This document shows, piece after piece, positions 18,737 through 27,117 of a DNA stretch of 64,000 bases; positions within the stretch are counted from its first letter, which is position 1; every line of letters starts with the position of its first letter. The stretch is from positions 1-64,000 of the forward strand of contig NZ_WWCK01000009.1 in the NCBI RefSeq assembly GCF_009857435.1, given 5' to 3'. The translations under genes were made by a program, and so were the position numbers. The notes beneath the pieces were generated by a model, which was not told the DNA's origin, ran no database searches, and worked only from the letters and a program-made list of their open reading frames with translations. The DNA is from Duganella rivi. GTDB lineage: Bacteria; Pseudomonadota; Gammaproteobacteria; Burkholderiales; Burkholderiaceae_D.

Positions 18737-20491
18737 TTAGGCCTTAACAGGCTCTACTGCACCAAATTTTTTGGAGATCACGTACTGCTGCGCAATCGAC
18801 AGCACGTTGTTCACTACCCAGTACAGCACCAGGCCGGACGGGAAGAAGAAGAACATCACCGAGAACGCCAGCGGCATGAACAGCATCATCTTCGCTTGCA
18901 TCGGATCAGCCGGCGCAGGGTTCAGCTTGGTGGTGATGTACATCGAGATCGCGTACAGCACCGGCAGAATCGCATACGGGTCATGCTGCGCCAGGTCGGT
19001 AATCCAGCCCATCCACGGCGCGCCGCGGATTTCCACCGCCGATTGCAGCACGTAGTACAGCGCGATGAACACCGGCATCTGCACCAGGATCGGCAGGCAG
19101 CCGCCCAGCGGGTTGATCTTCTCGGCCTTGTACAGTTCCATGGTGGCCTGGTTCATCTTGGCCGGGTCGCCTTTGTAGCGCTCGCGGATGGCTTGCATCT
19201 TCGGCGTCACCAGCTTGACCTTGGCCATGCTGCGGTAACCAGCAGCCGACAGCGGGAAGAACAGCAGCTTGATCAGGATGGTGAAGGCGATAATCGTCCA
19301 GCCCCAGTTGCCCAGTACCGCGTGGATGTGCTCGATCACCCAGAACATCGGCTTGGCGATCATGGCCAGCCAGCCGTAGTCACGCACCAGCTCAAGGCCC
19401 GGCGACACCGGCTCCAGCAGCTTGGTTTCCTGCGGGCCCGAGAACAGCTTGGCGTCGTTCGACACCGAGGCGCCCGGCGCAATCGTGCCCAGCGGCTGCT
19501 TGATGCTGATGCCGTAGACGTTGTTGCTGATCTTCTCAGTGGTGATGTCGTGCATCAGCTTAGGCTGGGGCACAAAGGCCGACACGAAGAAGTGCTGCGA
19601 AATCGCGATCCAGCCGTTGTCGGCCTTGGTCGCGTGGTCTTGCAGCACCGGCTTGCCGGTTTTCTCGGCTTCCTGCGCGGCTTTTTCCAGCTTCTCGAAT
19701 TGCAGCTTCTCGTAGTGCTTCTCGTCGGTGTACAGGGTCGGGCCGGTGTAGCTGCTGTTGAAGAACGAGTCGCCGGCCGGCTTGTTGCCGTCGTGCGCCA
19801 GTTGCAGGTACAGCTGCGGCGCGACCGGCGCGGTGCCGGTGTTGGTCACGTCGTGACGCACGTCGACCACGTAGTCGCCGCGCTTGAAGGTGAAGGTCTT
19901 GGTCAGCTTGACGCCGCCCGACTCCGCTTCCAGCACCAGTTGCACCTGGTTGGCGTCGTTCAGCATGCGCGGGCCTGGCTTGGCAACGAAACCGGTGGTG
20001 TGATTCGGCAGGTCCGGCGCGCCGATCAGGCCGGTGCGGCCCAGATAGGTCTTGCCAGTGCTGGCGTCGACGTCAAACAGCACCACGTTCTTGGCGTTGT
20101 CGCCCGGCTTGCACCAGTCGAACAGGCCGAAGCAGCCGCCGAACCAGCCTGGGTGGCTGTTTTCTTTGTACTTCAGCAGTTCCAGGCGGCGGATCACGCC
20201 GCCCTGGGTGTCGATATCGGCACGCACCACGTCGGTGGTGATGGTGATGCGCTCGGCCTTGAACGGCACGGCATCGGCAGCAGCGGCGGCGCCAGCTCCC
20301 GGCACGGCGGCAGCGCCAGCAACTACGGCGGCCGGCACGTCGGATTTCTTCGCCTCAGGCGCCTTGGCCGTCTGCGCCGGCGGCGGCGCAAACATCGATG
20401 GATGGCCGTTGGAGATCTGCCAGTTGTTCCACAGAACAAACAGCGACACCGCAAACACGATCCACAAGATGGTACGTTTATTGATATCCAT
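18737..20491 (-). CDS. yidC: Membrane protein insertase YidC
   Basis: A 584-residue insertase starting MDINKRTILWIVFAVSLFVLW, with the signal anchor at residues about 6-25. An Ala/Pro linker and a large periplasmic beta-domain (about 60-350) follow, and then the conserved 60KD_IMP core with five membrane helices (MAKVKLVTPKMQAIRERYK and NPLGGCLPILVQMP cytoplasmic loop motifs). It inserts and folds inner-membrane proteins with or without SecYEG. The gene lies next to yidD and rnpA, the standard origin-linked order. Confidence 0.97.
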   Translation of the reverse strand: MDINKRTILWIVFAVSLFVLWNNWQISNGHPSMFAPPPAQTAKAPEAKKSDVPAAVVAGAAAVPGAGAAAAADAVPFKAERITITTDVVRADIDTQGGVIRRLELLKYKENSHPGWFGGCFGLFDWCKPGDNAKNVVLFDVDASTGKTYLGRTGLIGAPDLPNHTTGFVAKPGPRMLNDANQVQLVLEAESGGVKLTKTFTFKRGDYVVDVRHDVTNTGTAPVAPQLYLQLAHDGNKPAGDSFFNSSYTGPTLYTDEKHYEKLQFEKLEKAAQEAEKTGKPVLQDHATKADNGWIAISQHFFVSAFVPQPKLMHDITTEKISNNVYGISIKQPLGTIAPGASVSNDAKLFSGPQETKLLEPVSPGLELVRDYGWLAMIAKPMFWVIEHIHAVLGNWGWTIIAFTILIKLLFFPLSAAGYRSMAKVKLVTPKMQAIRERYKGDPAKMNQATMELYKAEKINPLGGCLPILVQMPVFIALYYVLQSAVEIRGAPWMGWITDLAQHDPYAILPVLYAISMYITTKLNPAPADPMQAKMMLFMPLAFSVMFFFFPSGLVLYWVVNNVLSIAQQYVISKKFGAVEPVKA

Positions 20492-20499
20492 TATTTCAA

Positions 20500-20757
20500 T
20501 CAGGAGTGGTTGCAACCGCAAGCGGTCGTAGAGGAATTCGATTTGGCCGGCGGCACCGGATCATGCCCGCCCGCGTTCCACGGATGGCAGCGGCAGACGC
20601 GCTTGGCGGCCAGCCAGCTGCCTTTGGCGGCGCCGTGCACTTGCAGCGCTTCCAGTGCATAGTTCGAGCAGCTCGGATAAAAACGGCAGCTCGGCGTCAT
20701 CATCGGGCTGATGGCCAGTTGATAAAAGCGCAGCAGGAAGCGGAGCACGGTTTTCAT
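20500..20757 (-). CDS. yidD: Membrane protein insertion efficiency factor YidD
   Basis: An 85-residue protein of the YidD/DUF37 family. It starts MKTVLRFLLRFYQLAISP and contains the conserved CRFYPSCSNYALEAL and CRCHPWNAGGHDPVP motifs. It helps YidC-dependent membrane insertion at the inner membrane. It overlaps rnpA upstream by 4 bases and is 8 bases from yidC. Confidence 0.96.
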   Translation of the reverse strand: MKTVLRFLLRFYQLAISPMMTPSCRFYPSCSNYALEALQVHGAAKGSWLAAKRVCRCHPWNAGGHDPVPPAKSNSSTTACGCNHS

Positions 20758-21227
20758 GGCGACCTAGGTGGAGGCGGCGACGAGGGAGGCAAGGCCGGCT
20801 TATTGGCTGCCACGGACAATTTGGCTTGCGCCGCGAACAGGCGTGCCAATTCCACCCGCAAGGCCGCTTTCAGCTTTGCAGTGGTGGCAGGGCCATCCTT
20901 GCTGTTGACCGGCTTGGCCAGGCGCACCACGCAATCGATGGCGGGCAGGCCGGTCACGCGGAACAGTTCGCGGGTGACGCGTTTGATCGTGTTGCGGGTG
21001 ACGGCACGCGGCGCAAAGCGCTTGGCCACCACGACGCCCAGCCGCGCATGCGGCAGTTGATTCAGACGGGTGTACAGCACGAAGTGCGCGCTTTTTTGGC
21101 TAGGGCGCAAACGAAAAACGGATGAAAATTCATCCGTTTTAACGATACGCCGAGCGCGCGCGAAGTCGTGTGAACCTTCGCCTGTCGAGCCGCTGTTGAT
21201 GCAGCTGTCCACGCGATCAGCTAACAA
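20754..21227 (-). CDS. rnpA: Ribonuclease P protein component
   Basis: Up to 157 residues. The core RnpA pattern is clear: RARRIVKTDEFSSVF, RLGVVVAKRFAPRAVTRNTIKRVTRE (the RNR box), then a long Ala/Pro-rich C-terminal tail (KPALPPSSPPPPRSP). This protein binds the RNase P RNA, which cleaves the 5' leader of tRNA precursors. The start is uncertain: the coordinates use a TTG at 21227 and a GTG at 21212 is also possible; neither has a strong ribosome site. It follows rpmH by 9 bases. Confidence 0.9.
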   Translation of the reverse strand: MLADRVDSCINSGSTGEGSHDFARARRIVKTDEFSSVFRLRPSQKSAHFVLYTRLNQLPHARLGVVVAKRFAPRAVTRNTIKRVTRELFRVTGLPAIDCVVRLAKPVNSKDGPATTAKLKAALRVELARLFAAQAKLSVAANKPALPPSSPPPPRSP

Positions 21228-21236
21228 GTGACTAGC

Positions 21237-21371
21237 TTATACAGCCAGACGCTTGCGGCCTTTGGCGCGGCGTGCGTTCAGCACTTGGCGGCCACCACGG
21301 GTAGCCATACGTGCGCGGAAGCCGTGGGTACGCTTACGGCGTACAACGGAAGGTTGGTAAGTACGTTTCAT
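21237..21371 (-). CDS. rpmH: 50S ribosomal protein L34
   Basis: A 44-residue basic protein, MKRTYQPSVVRRKRTHGF at the start and GRKRLAV at the end, unmistakably L34 of the large subunit. It begins the minus-strand run of origin-linked genes and lies upstream of rnpA, with which it is normally co-transcribed. The promoter must lie in the region between it and dnaA. Confidence 0.97.
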   Translation of the reverse strand: MKRTYQPSVVRRKRTHGFRARMATRGGRQVLNARRAKGRKRLAV

Positions 21372-21759
21372 GTTGGTCTCGCTTAAAGCAAAAAAAATGC
21401 AAAATCGGGTCAGACGGCCCGTCAGTTTTTGGTGCCAATGACACTTCGCGCACCTATGCCAACGCTATCCGGCACAAGCTGGGTCCATCTCATCGCCCGC
21501 TAAATCCTCGCTACTCCATATTAATATCCATGTGAAGAAACAAGGAATACGGGCGGGGAACCCTGAATTATCAGCATTTCGGCCCCGCTTGTCAACAACT
21601 GGCTGGCCCGGATCACCGCCTTGAACCGGCCCCGGCCGCGAAAAAATCCTGCCGCGCCTGTGGATAACTGTAGCGAGCGAGAGTAGAATAGCGCGTTACG
21701 TGTGAAAAACTTCAAAGTTGCCCACACCCTTATACAGTAAGAACACAGACAGTCGATTC
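21372..21759. promoter_or_regulatory. rpmH-dnaA intergenic region, DnaA box and probable part of oriC
   Basis: The 388-bp divergent region between rpmH and dnaA. A perfect DnaA box (TGTGGATAA, complement of TTATCCACA) is at 21661-21669, and a TTGTCAACAACT stretch near 21591 is somewhat similar. A GC-rich core (about 21600-21650) is flanked by AT-rich stretches. It probably contains the rpmH and dnaA promoters with DnaA autoregulation. In many betaproteobacteria oriC is here or near dnaN; I cannot prove which by eye. Confidence 0.6.
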
Positions 21760-23163
21760 ATGGAAAATTTTTGGCAGACCTGCTCCGCCCAGCTGGAGCT
21801 GGAGCTGACGCCGCAACAATTCAGCGCCTGGATTAAGCCGCTTATCCCCCTCGATTACGAGGCGGGCAAGCTGCGCGTGGCCGCACCCAACCGCTTCAAG
21901 CTGGATTGGGTGAAGACCCAGTTCGCCAGCCGCATCACGGCGCTGGCCTGCCAGTACTGGGAACAGCCGACCGAAGTGCAGTTCGTGCTCGACCCGCGCC
22001 TGTCGGCGCCGAAGAAGGCCACGACCACCGCGCCGGTGCCGGACCACAATGGCGGCGCGCCTAGCAATAATGCCCGCATGGCCATGGCCGACCCGGTGCC
22101 GTCGGTGCCGGAACTGCCGGCCTCGGCGCCGCCGCGCCGCGAGCAAAGCCGCATCAACACCGACCTGACCTTCGACAGCTTCGTGACCGGTAAGGCCAAC
22201 CAGCTGGCGCGCGCCGCCGCGATTCAAGTGGCCAACAATCCGGGCGTGTCGTACAACCCGCTGTTCTTCTACGGCGGCGTTGGTCTCGGTAAGACTCACT
22301 TGATTCACGCTATCGGCAACCAGGTGATGGCCGACCAGCCGGGCGCCAAGATCCGCTACATCCACGCCGAGCAGTACGTGCGCGACGTGGTGACCGCTTA
22401 CCAGCGCAAGGGCTTCGACGATTTCAAGCATTACTACCACTCGCTGGACATGCTGCTGATCGACGATATTCAATTCTTCGGCGGCAAGAGCCGCACGCAG
22501 GAAGAATTCTTCTATGCGTTTGAAGCGCTGATCGCGGCCAAGAAGCAGATCATCATCACCTCGGATACTTATCCGAAAGAGATCACCGGCATGGATGACC
22601 GCCTGATCTCGCGCTTCGACTCCGGCCTGACGGTGGCGATCGAGCCGCCGGAGCTGGAAATGCGCGTGGCGATTCTGCTCAAGAAAGCCAAGCAGGAAGG
22701 CGTGACCTTCTCCGACGACGTTGCCTTCTTCGTGGCCAAGCACCTGCGCTCCAACGTGCGCGAGCTGGAAGGCGCGCTGCGCAAGATCCTGGCGTACTCG
22801 CGTTTCCACGGCAAAGACATCACGATCGACATCGTGAAAGAAGCGCTGAAGGATTTGCTGTCGGTGCAGAACCGCCAGATCTCGGTGGAAAACATCCAGA
22901 AAACCGTGGCCGACTTCTTCAACATCAAGGTCGCGGACATGTACTCGAAGCGCCGGCCGGCCAACATCGCCCGCCCGCGCCAGATCGCCATGTACCTGGC
23001 CAAGGAGTTGACGCAGAAGAGTCTGCCGGAAATCGGCGAGCTGTTCGGCGGCCGCGACCACACCACGGTGCTGCACGCCGTGCGCAAGATCGCGCTGGAC
23101 CGCACCAAGAACCCGGAATGCAACCACGAGCTGCACGTGCTGGAACAGACGCTCAAGGGCTAG
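21760..23163 (+). CDS. dnaA: Chromosomal replication initiator protein DnaA
   Basis: A 467-residue initiator. The N-terminal domain (MENFWQTCSAQLELELTPQQFSAW), a variable linker (about 85-140), then the AAA+ domain with Walker A GGVGLGKTH (near 172-180) and Walker B LLIDDIQFF. The C-terminal DNA-binding domain has the signature GGRDHTTVLHAVRKI. It binds DnaA boxes at oriC and melts the origin. The ATG at 21760 is chosen because it opens with the standard domain I sequence; an upstream in-frame codon at 21718 adds 14 unlike residues. dnaN follows in 101 bases. Confidence 0.98.
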   Translation: MENFWQTCSAQLELELTPQQFSAWIKPLIPLDYEAGKLRVAAPNRFKLDWVKTQFASRITALACQYWEQPTEVQFVLDPRLSAPKKATTTAPVPDHNGGAPSNNARMAMADPVPSVPELPASAPPRREQSRINTDLTFDSFVTGKANQLARAAAIQVANNPGVSYNPLFFYGGVGLGKTHLIHAIGNQVMADQPGAKIRYIHAEQYVRDVVTAYQRKGFDDFKHYYHSLDMLLIDDIQFFGGKSRTQEEFFYAFEALIAAKKQIIITSDTYPKEITGMDDRLISRFDSGLTVAIEPPELEMRVAILLKKAKQEGVTFSDDVAFFVAKHLRSNVRELEGALRKILAYSRFHGKDITIDIVKEALKDLLSVQNRQISVENIQKTVADFFNIKVADMYSKRRPANIARPRQIAMYLAKELTQKSLPEIGELFGGRDHTTVLHAVRKIALDRTKNPECNHELHVLEQTLKG

Positions 23164-23264
23164 CCTGAGGCAGGCTTTGGCTTTATCATTTAGTCAAACC
23201 TGTCCGCCTGCTCACAAGGCAAAAAGTATTGAAACAACATTAAATTTTTACTTGAGGATAATCT

Positions 23265-24371
23265 ATGCAATTGGTCAAAACCACCCGAGATACGCTACTC
23301 CGGCCACTGCAGATCGTGAGCGGTATTGTCGAGCGTCGGCACACTATGCCGATTCTGGCCAATATCCTCATCCGCAAAGAGGGCGAGAGCGTATCCTTCC
23401 TGTCGACTGACACGGAAGTTCAAATTACCACCAACGCCGAGATCGGCTCCGGCCCGGAAGTGACCGGCACCACCGTCGCCGCGCGCAAGCTGCTCGACAT
23501 CCTGCGCGCGCTGCCGGAGTCGGGCGACGTCTCGATCACCCTGCAAAACAAGCGCCTGGCCGTGCAATCGGGTAAATCGCGCTTCGCACTGCAAACGCTG
23601 GCCGCCGAGGAGTTCCCGACCGTGCAGCAAGCCGACAGCTACAGCGCCTCGGTCACCCTGCCGCAAAAAACCCTGAAGCACCTGTTCAACATGGTGCACT
23701 TCTCGATGGCGCAGCAGGACATCCGCTACTACCTGAACGGCCTGCTGCTGGTCCTGGACGGCAACAACGTGATCGCCGTGGCGACCGACGGCCACCGCCT
23801 GGCGTTCTGCCAGGTCGAAACTGAGCAATCGTTCGCGCGCCAGGAAGTCATCATCCCGCGCAAGACCATCATCGAACTGCAGCGCCTGCTGGAAGAAAAC
23901 GACGAGACCGTCCAGCTGGACATCGCCGCCAACCAGGTCAAGCTGACCTTTGCCGACATCGAGCTGATCTCGAAACTGGTGGAAGGCAAGTTCCCTGACT
24001 ACACCCGCGTGATCCCGAAGGGCTACAAAAACGAATTCACCATCGGCCGCGATGAACTGCTGCGCTCGCTGCAACGCGCCGCCATCATGACCAGCGATAA
24101 ATTCAAGGGCGTGCGCTGCATCATCACGCCTGGCAGCATGAAGATCAGCTCGACCAATGCCGACCAGGAAGAGGCAGTGGAAGAACTGGAAATCGATTAC
24201 GGCGGCGATAGCGTCGACATCGGCTTCAACGTCACCTACCTGCTGGACGTGCTGAACAACCTGAAATGCGACCAGGTCAACGTCGCGCTCGGCGATTCGA
24301 ATTCGTCGGCGCTGATCTCGATCCCGGACAATGCCGACTTCAAGTACGTCGTCATGCCGATGCGCATTTAA
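23265..24371 (+). CDS. dnaN: DNA polymerase III subunit beta (sliding clamp)
   Basis: A 368-residue clamp. It has the three repeated clamp domains, with MQLVKTTRDTLLRPLQIVSGIVERRHTMPILANI at the start (typical N-terminus) and the C-terminal DADFKYVVMPMRI-like end. The dimeric ring tethers polymerase III to DNA. It is the second gene of the dnaA-dnaN-gyrB operon; dnaA is 101 bases upstream, and a palindromic repeat separates it from gyrB. Confidence 0.98.
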   Translation: MQLVKTTRDTLLRPLQIVSGIVERRHTMPILANILIRKEGESVSFLSTDTEVQITTNAEIGSGPEVTGTTVAARKLLDILRALPESGDVSITLQNKRLAVQSGKSRFALQTLAAEEFPTVQQADSYSASVTLPQKTLKHLFNMVHFSMAQQDIRYYLNGLLLVLDGNNVIAVATDGHRLAFCQVETEQSFARQEVIIPRKTIIELQRLLEENDETVQLDIAANQVKLTFADIELISKLVEGKFPDYTRVIPKGYKNEFTIGRDELLRSLQRAAIMTSDKFKGVRCIITPGSMKISSTNADQEEAVEELEIDYGGDSVDIGFNVTYLLDVLNNLKCDQVNVALGDSNSSALISIPDNADFKYVVMPMRI

Positions 24372-24374
24372 AAG

Positions 24375-24452
24375 CACCACCGTCGCCCCGGCGCAGGCCG
24401 GGGCCCATAGAACGCATGCTCAGCATGGATCCCGGCGTCCGCCGGGATGACG
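24375..24452. repeat. Dispersed palindromic repeat between dnaN and gyrB
   Basis: Two GC-rich hairpins are visible: CCCCGGCGCAGGCCGGGG (about 24385-24402) and CCCGGCGTCCGCCGGG (about 24431-24446). The flanks contain GGATCCCGGCGTCCGCCGGG. On the minus strand the sequence would encode PADAGIHAEHAF-like residues, the hallmark of a repeat widely scattered in proteobacterial genomes. It lies inside the dnaA-dnaN-gyrB operon, so it could affect readthrough or mRNA stability. Confidence 0.7.
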
Positions 24453-24485
24453 CCCCAAGTAATTCGTATATTCAGAAAGCAGCAC

Positions 24486-26978
24486 ATGTCCGCAGATAAC
24501 GCAGCACCAGTACCAAAGAACGAAGAATACGGCGCTTCCTCGATCCAGATCCTCGAAGGCCTGGAAGCAGTCCGCAAACGTCCCGGCATGTACATCGGCG
24601 ACACCTCGGACGGCACCGGCCTGCACCACCTGGTGTTTGAAGTGCTGGACAACTCGATCGACGAATCGCTGGCCGGCTACTGCACCGAGATCCACGTCAC
24701 CATCCACTCGGACAACTCGATCTCGATCACCGACAACGGCCGCGGCATTCCGGTCGGCCTGAAGATGGACGACAAGCACGAGCCGAAACGCTCGGCGGCC
24801 GAAATCGTGCTGACCGAACTGCACGCCGGCGGCAAGTTCGACCAGAACTCCTACAAAGTCTCGGGCGGCCTGCACGGCGTTGGCGTGTCGTGCGTGAACG
24901 CGCTGTCCAAACTGCTGCGCGTGACCATCCGCCGCGACGGCAAAGTGCACCAGATGGAATTCCAGCGCGGCGTGGCGCAGAACCGTGAAATTGAAATGCG
25001 CGACGGCGTGGCCGTCTCGCCGATCAAAGTCATCGGCGAAACCGACAAGCGCGGCACCGACGTGCACTTCTGGGCCGACGAAGAAATCTTCACCCACGTC
25101 GAATTCCACTACGAAATCCTGGCCAAGCGTATCCGCGAACTGTCGTTCCTGAATAACGGCGTCAACATCAAGCTGACCGACCAGCGCACCGGCAAGGAAG
25201 AAATCTTCGCGTTCGAAGGTGGCACCCGCGGCTTCGTCGAGTACATCAACAAAGCCAAGACCGTGCTGCACCCGACCGTGTTCCAGGCCACCGGCGAGCG
25301 CCAGTCGGATCAAAACACCACCATTACCGTGGACGTCTCCATGCAATGGAACGACGCCTACAACGAACAGGTGCTGTGCTTCACCAACAACATCCCGCAG
25401 CGCGACGGCGGCACCCACCTGACCGGCCTGCGCGCGGCGATGACCCGCGTCATCAACAAATACATCGAAGAGAACGAATTCGCCAAGAAAGCCAAGGTCG
25501 AAGTCTCCGGCGACGACATGCGCGAAGGCCTGACCTGCGTGCTGTCGGTGAAAGTGCCTGAGCCGAAGTTCTCGTCGCAGACCAAGGACAAGCTGGTGTC
25601 GTCCGAAGTGCGCGGCCCGGTCGAAGAGATCGTCGCCAAGACGCTGTCCGACTACCTGATGGAAAAGCCGAACGACGCCAAAATCATCTGCGGCAAAATC
25701 GTCGAAGCGGCGCGCGCGCGCGAAGCGGCCCGCAAAGCCCGCGATCTGACCCGCCGCAAAGGCGTGATGGACGGCCTGGGCCTGTCGTCGAAACTGGCGG
25801 ACTGCCAGGAACGCGACCCGGCGCTGTGCGAACTGTACATCGTCGAGGGTGACTCCGCAGGCGGCTCGGCCAAGCAAGGCCGCGACCGTAAGTTCCAGGC
25901 CATCTTGCCATTGCGCGGTAAAGTGCTGAACGTGGAAAAGGCGCGCTTCGAAAAGATGCTGTCGTCGGAACAGATCACCACCCTGATCGCCACGCTGGGA
26001 ACCTCCATCGGCCCGGACGAATTCAACGTGGAAAAGCTGCGCTACCACCGCATCATCATCATGACCGATGCGGACGTCGACGGCGCCCACATCCGTACCC
26101 TGCTGCTGACCCTGTTCTATCGCCAGATGCCTGAGCTGGTGGAACGCGGCCACGTCTACATCGCCCAGCCGCCGCTGTACAAAGTGAAGGCCGGCCGCGA
26201 CGAGCGCTACCTGAAAGACGACGCCGAAGAAGCCGGCTACATGATGAACGTGGCGCTGAACACCGCCGTGCTGACCCCGCGCGAAGGCGCCGAGCCGATC
26301 CAGGGCGAAGCACTGGGCGAACTGGTACGCCAATTCAACCTGGCCAACGTCATCATGACCCGCCTGACCCGCGTGATCGACCGCGCAGCACTGACCGCCA
26401 TCATGACCGGCGTGCAGCTGAACCTGGACACGCTGGAAGCGGCCGAAGCATCGGCCCGCACCCTGGCGGCCGAGATCAACGACATCGCCGTGAAAGTATC
26501 GGTACGTTCGGATGAGCTGTCGGAGAAGCACATGCTGTGGATCGAGCGCATGCACCACGGTAACGTGAAAGTCAGCGCGATCGATGCGGACTTCGTGCAA
26601 GGCGCGGACTACAGCGTGCTGGCCAGCGCAGCCGCCACCTTCAAAGGCCTGATCGGCGAAGGCGCCTACGTGCGCCGCGGCGAAGGCGAGCGTACCAAAG
26701 AATCCGTGGTGACCGACTTCCACCAAGCCATGCAATGGCTGCGTGACGAAGCCGAACGCGTGGTATCGAAACAGCGCTACAAAGGTCTGGGCGAGATGAA
26801 CCCGGAACAGCTGTGGGAAACCACCATGGACCCGACGGTACGCCGCCTGCTGAAAGTGCAGATCGAAGACGCGATTGCCGCGGACCAGATCTTCACTACG
26901 CTGATGGGGGATGATGTTGAGCCACGACGTGCGTTCATTGAAACTAACGCTCTGCGCGCAGGTAATATCGACGTTTAA
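24486..26978 (+). CDS. gyrB: DNA gyrase subunit B
   Basis: An 830-residue gyrase B subunit starting MSADNAAPVPKNEEYGASSIQ. The GHKL ATPase domain (DNSIDE, DNGRGIPVG, and the GGLHGVGVSCVNALS loop), transducer, and TOPRIM domain (YIVEGDSAGGSAKQGRDR, then TDADVDGAHIRTLLLT) are in order, with the C-terminal EVEPRRAFI-type end. It supplies ATP to negatively supercoil DNA with GyrA. An upstream ATG (24447) would start in the palindromic repeat and is not favoured. It is the last of the origin operon; a terminator follows. Confidence 0.98.
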   Translation: MSADNAAPVPKNEEYGASSIQILEGLEAVRKRPGMYIGDTSDGTGLHHLVFEVLDNSIDESLAGYCTEIHVTIHSDNSISITDNGRGIPVGLKMDDKHEPKRSAAEIVLTELHAGGKFDQNSYKVSGGLHGVGVSCVNALSKLLRVTIRRDGKVHQMEFQRGVAQNREIEMRDGVAVSPIKVIGETDKRGTDVHFWADEEIFTHVEFHYEILAKRIRELSFLNNGVNIKLTDQRTGKEEIFAFEGGTRGFVEYINKAKTVLHPTVFQATGERQSDQNTTITVDVSMQWNDAYNEQVLCFTNNIPQRDGGTHLTGLRAAMTRVINKYIEENEFAKKAKVEVSGDDMREGLTCVLSVKVPEPKFSSQTKDKLVSSEVRGPVEEIVAKTLSDYLMEKPNDAKIICGKIVEAARAREAARKARDLTRRKGVMDGLGLSSKLADCQERDPALCELYIVEGDSAGGSAKQGRDRKFQAILPLRGKVLNVEKARFEKMLSSEQITTLIATLGTSIGPDEFNVEKLRYHRIIIMTDADVDGAHIRTLLLTLFYRQMPELVERGHVYIAQPPLYKVKAGRDERYLKDDAEEAGYMMNVALNTAVLTPREGAEPIQGEALGELVRQFNLANVIMTRLTRVIDRAALTAIMTGVQLNLDTLEAAEASARTLAAEINDIAVKVSVRSDELSEKHMLWIERMHHGNVKVSAIDADFVQGADYSVLASAAATFKGLIGEGAYVRRGEGERTKESVVTDFHQAMQWLRDEAERVVSKQRYKGLGEMNPEQLWETTMDPTVRRLLKVQIEDAIAADQIFTTLMGDDVEPRRAFIETNALRAGNIDV

Positions 26979-27030
26979 AGCAACTGTAGGTTCTCAGAAT
27001 AGTTGAGAAATATTTCAAATAGTTGACTCA

Positions 27031-27057
27031 AAACGCCCGCATTTCCGCGGGCGTTTT
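27031..27057 (+). terminator. Intrinsic terminator after gyrB
   Basis: AAACGCCCGC and GCGGGCGTTT form a 10-bp stem with a 6-base loop and a short T run (27054-27057). It lies 52 bases after the gyrB stop, and would also close the minus-strand defence operon from the other side. Confidence 0.8.
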
Positions 27058-27117
27058 ACTAATCAACCGCAGGCGTGTCTTTGCGTCTGCGGTCGGACGA
27101 GCGGCAAGGGGTACTGC

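Noticed and set aside
18896..20662. 588-residue plus-strand ORF across yidC
   Set aside because: Antisense shadow, His/Arg-rich composition typical of such frames.
24420..26735. 771-residue minus-strand ORF inside gyrB
   Set aside because: A high-GC antisense shadow; gyrB on the other strand is unmistakable.
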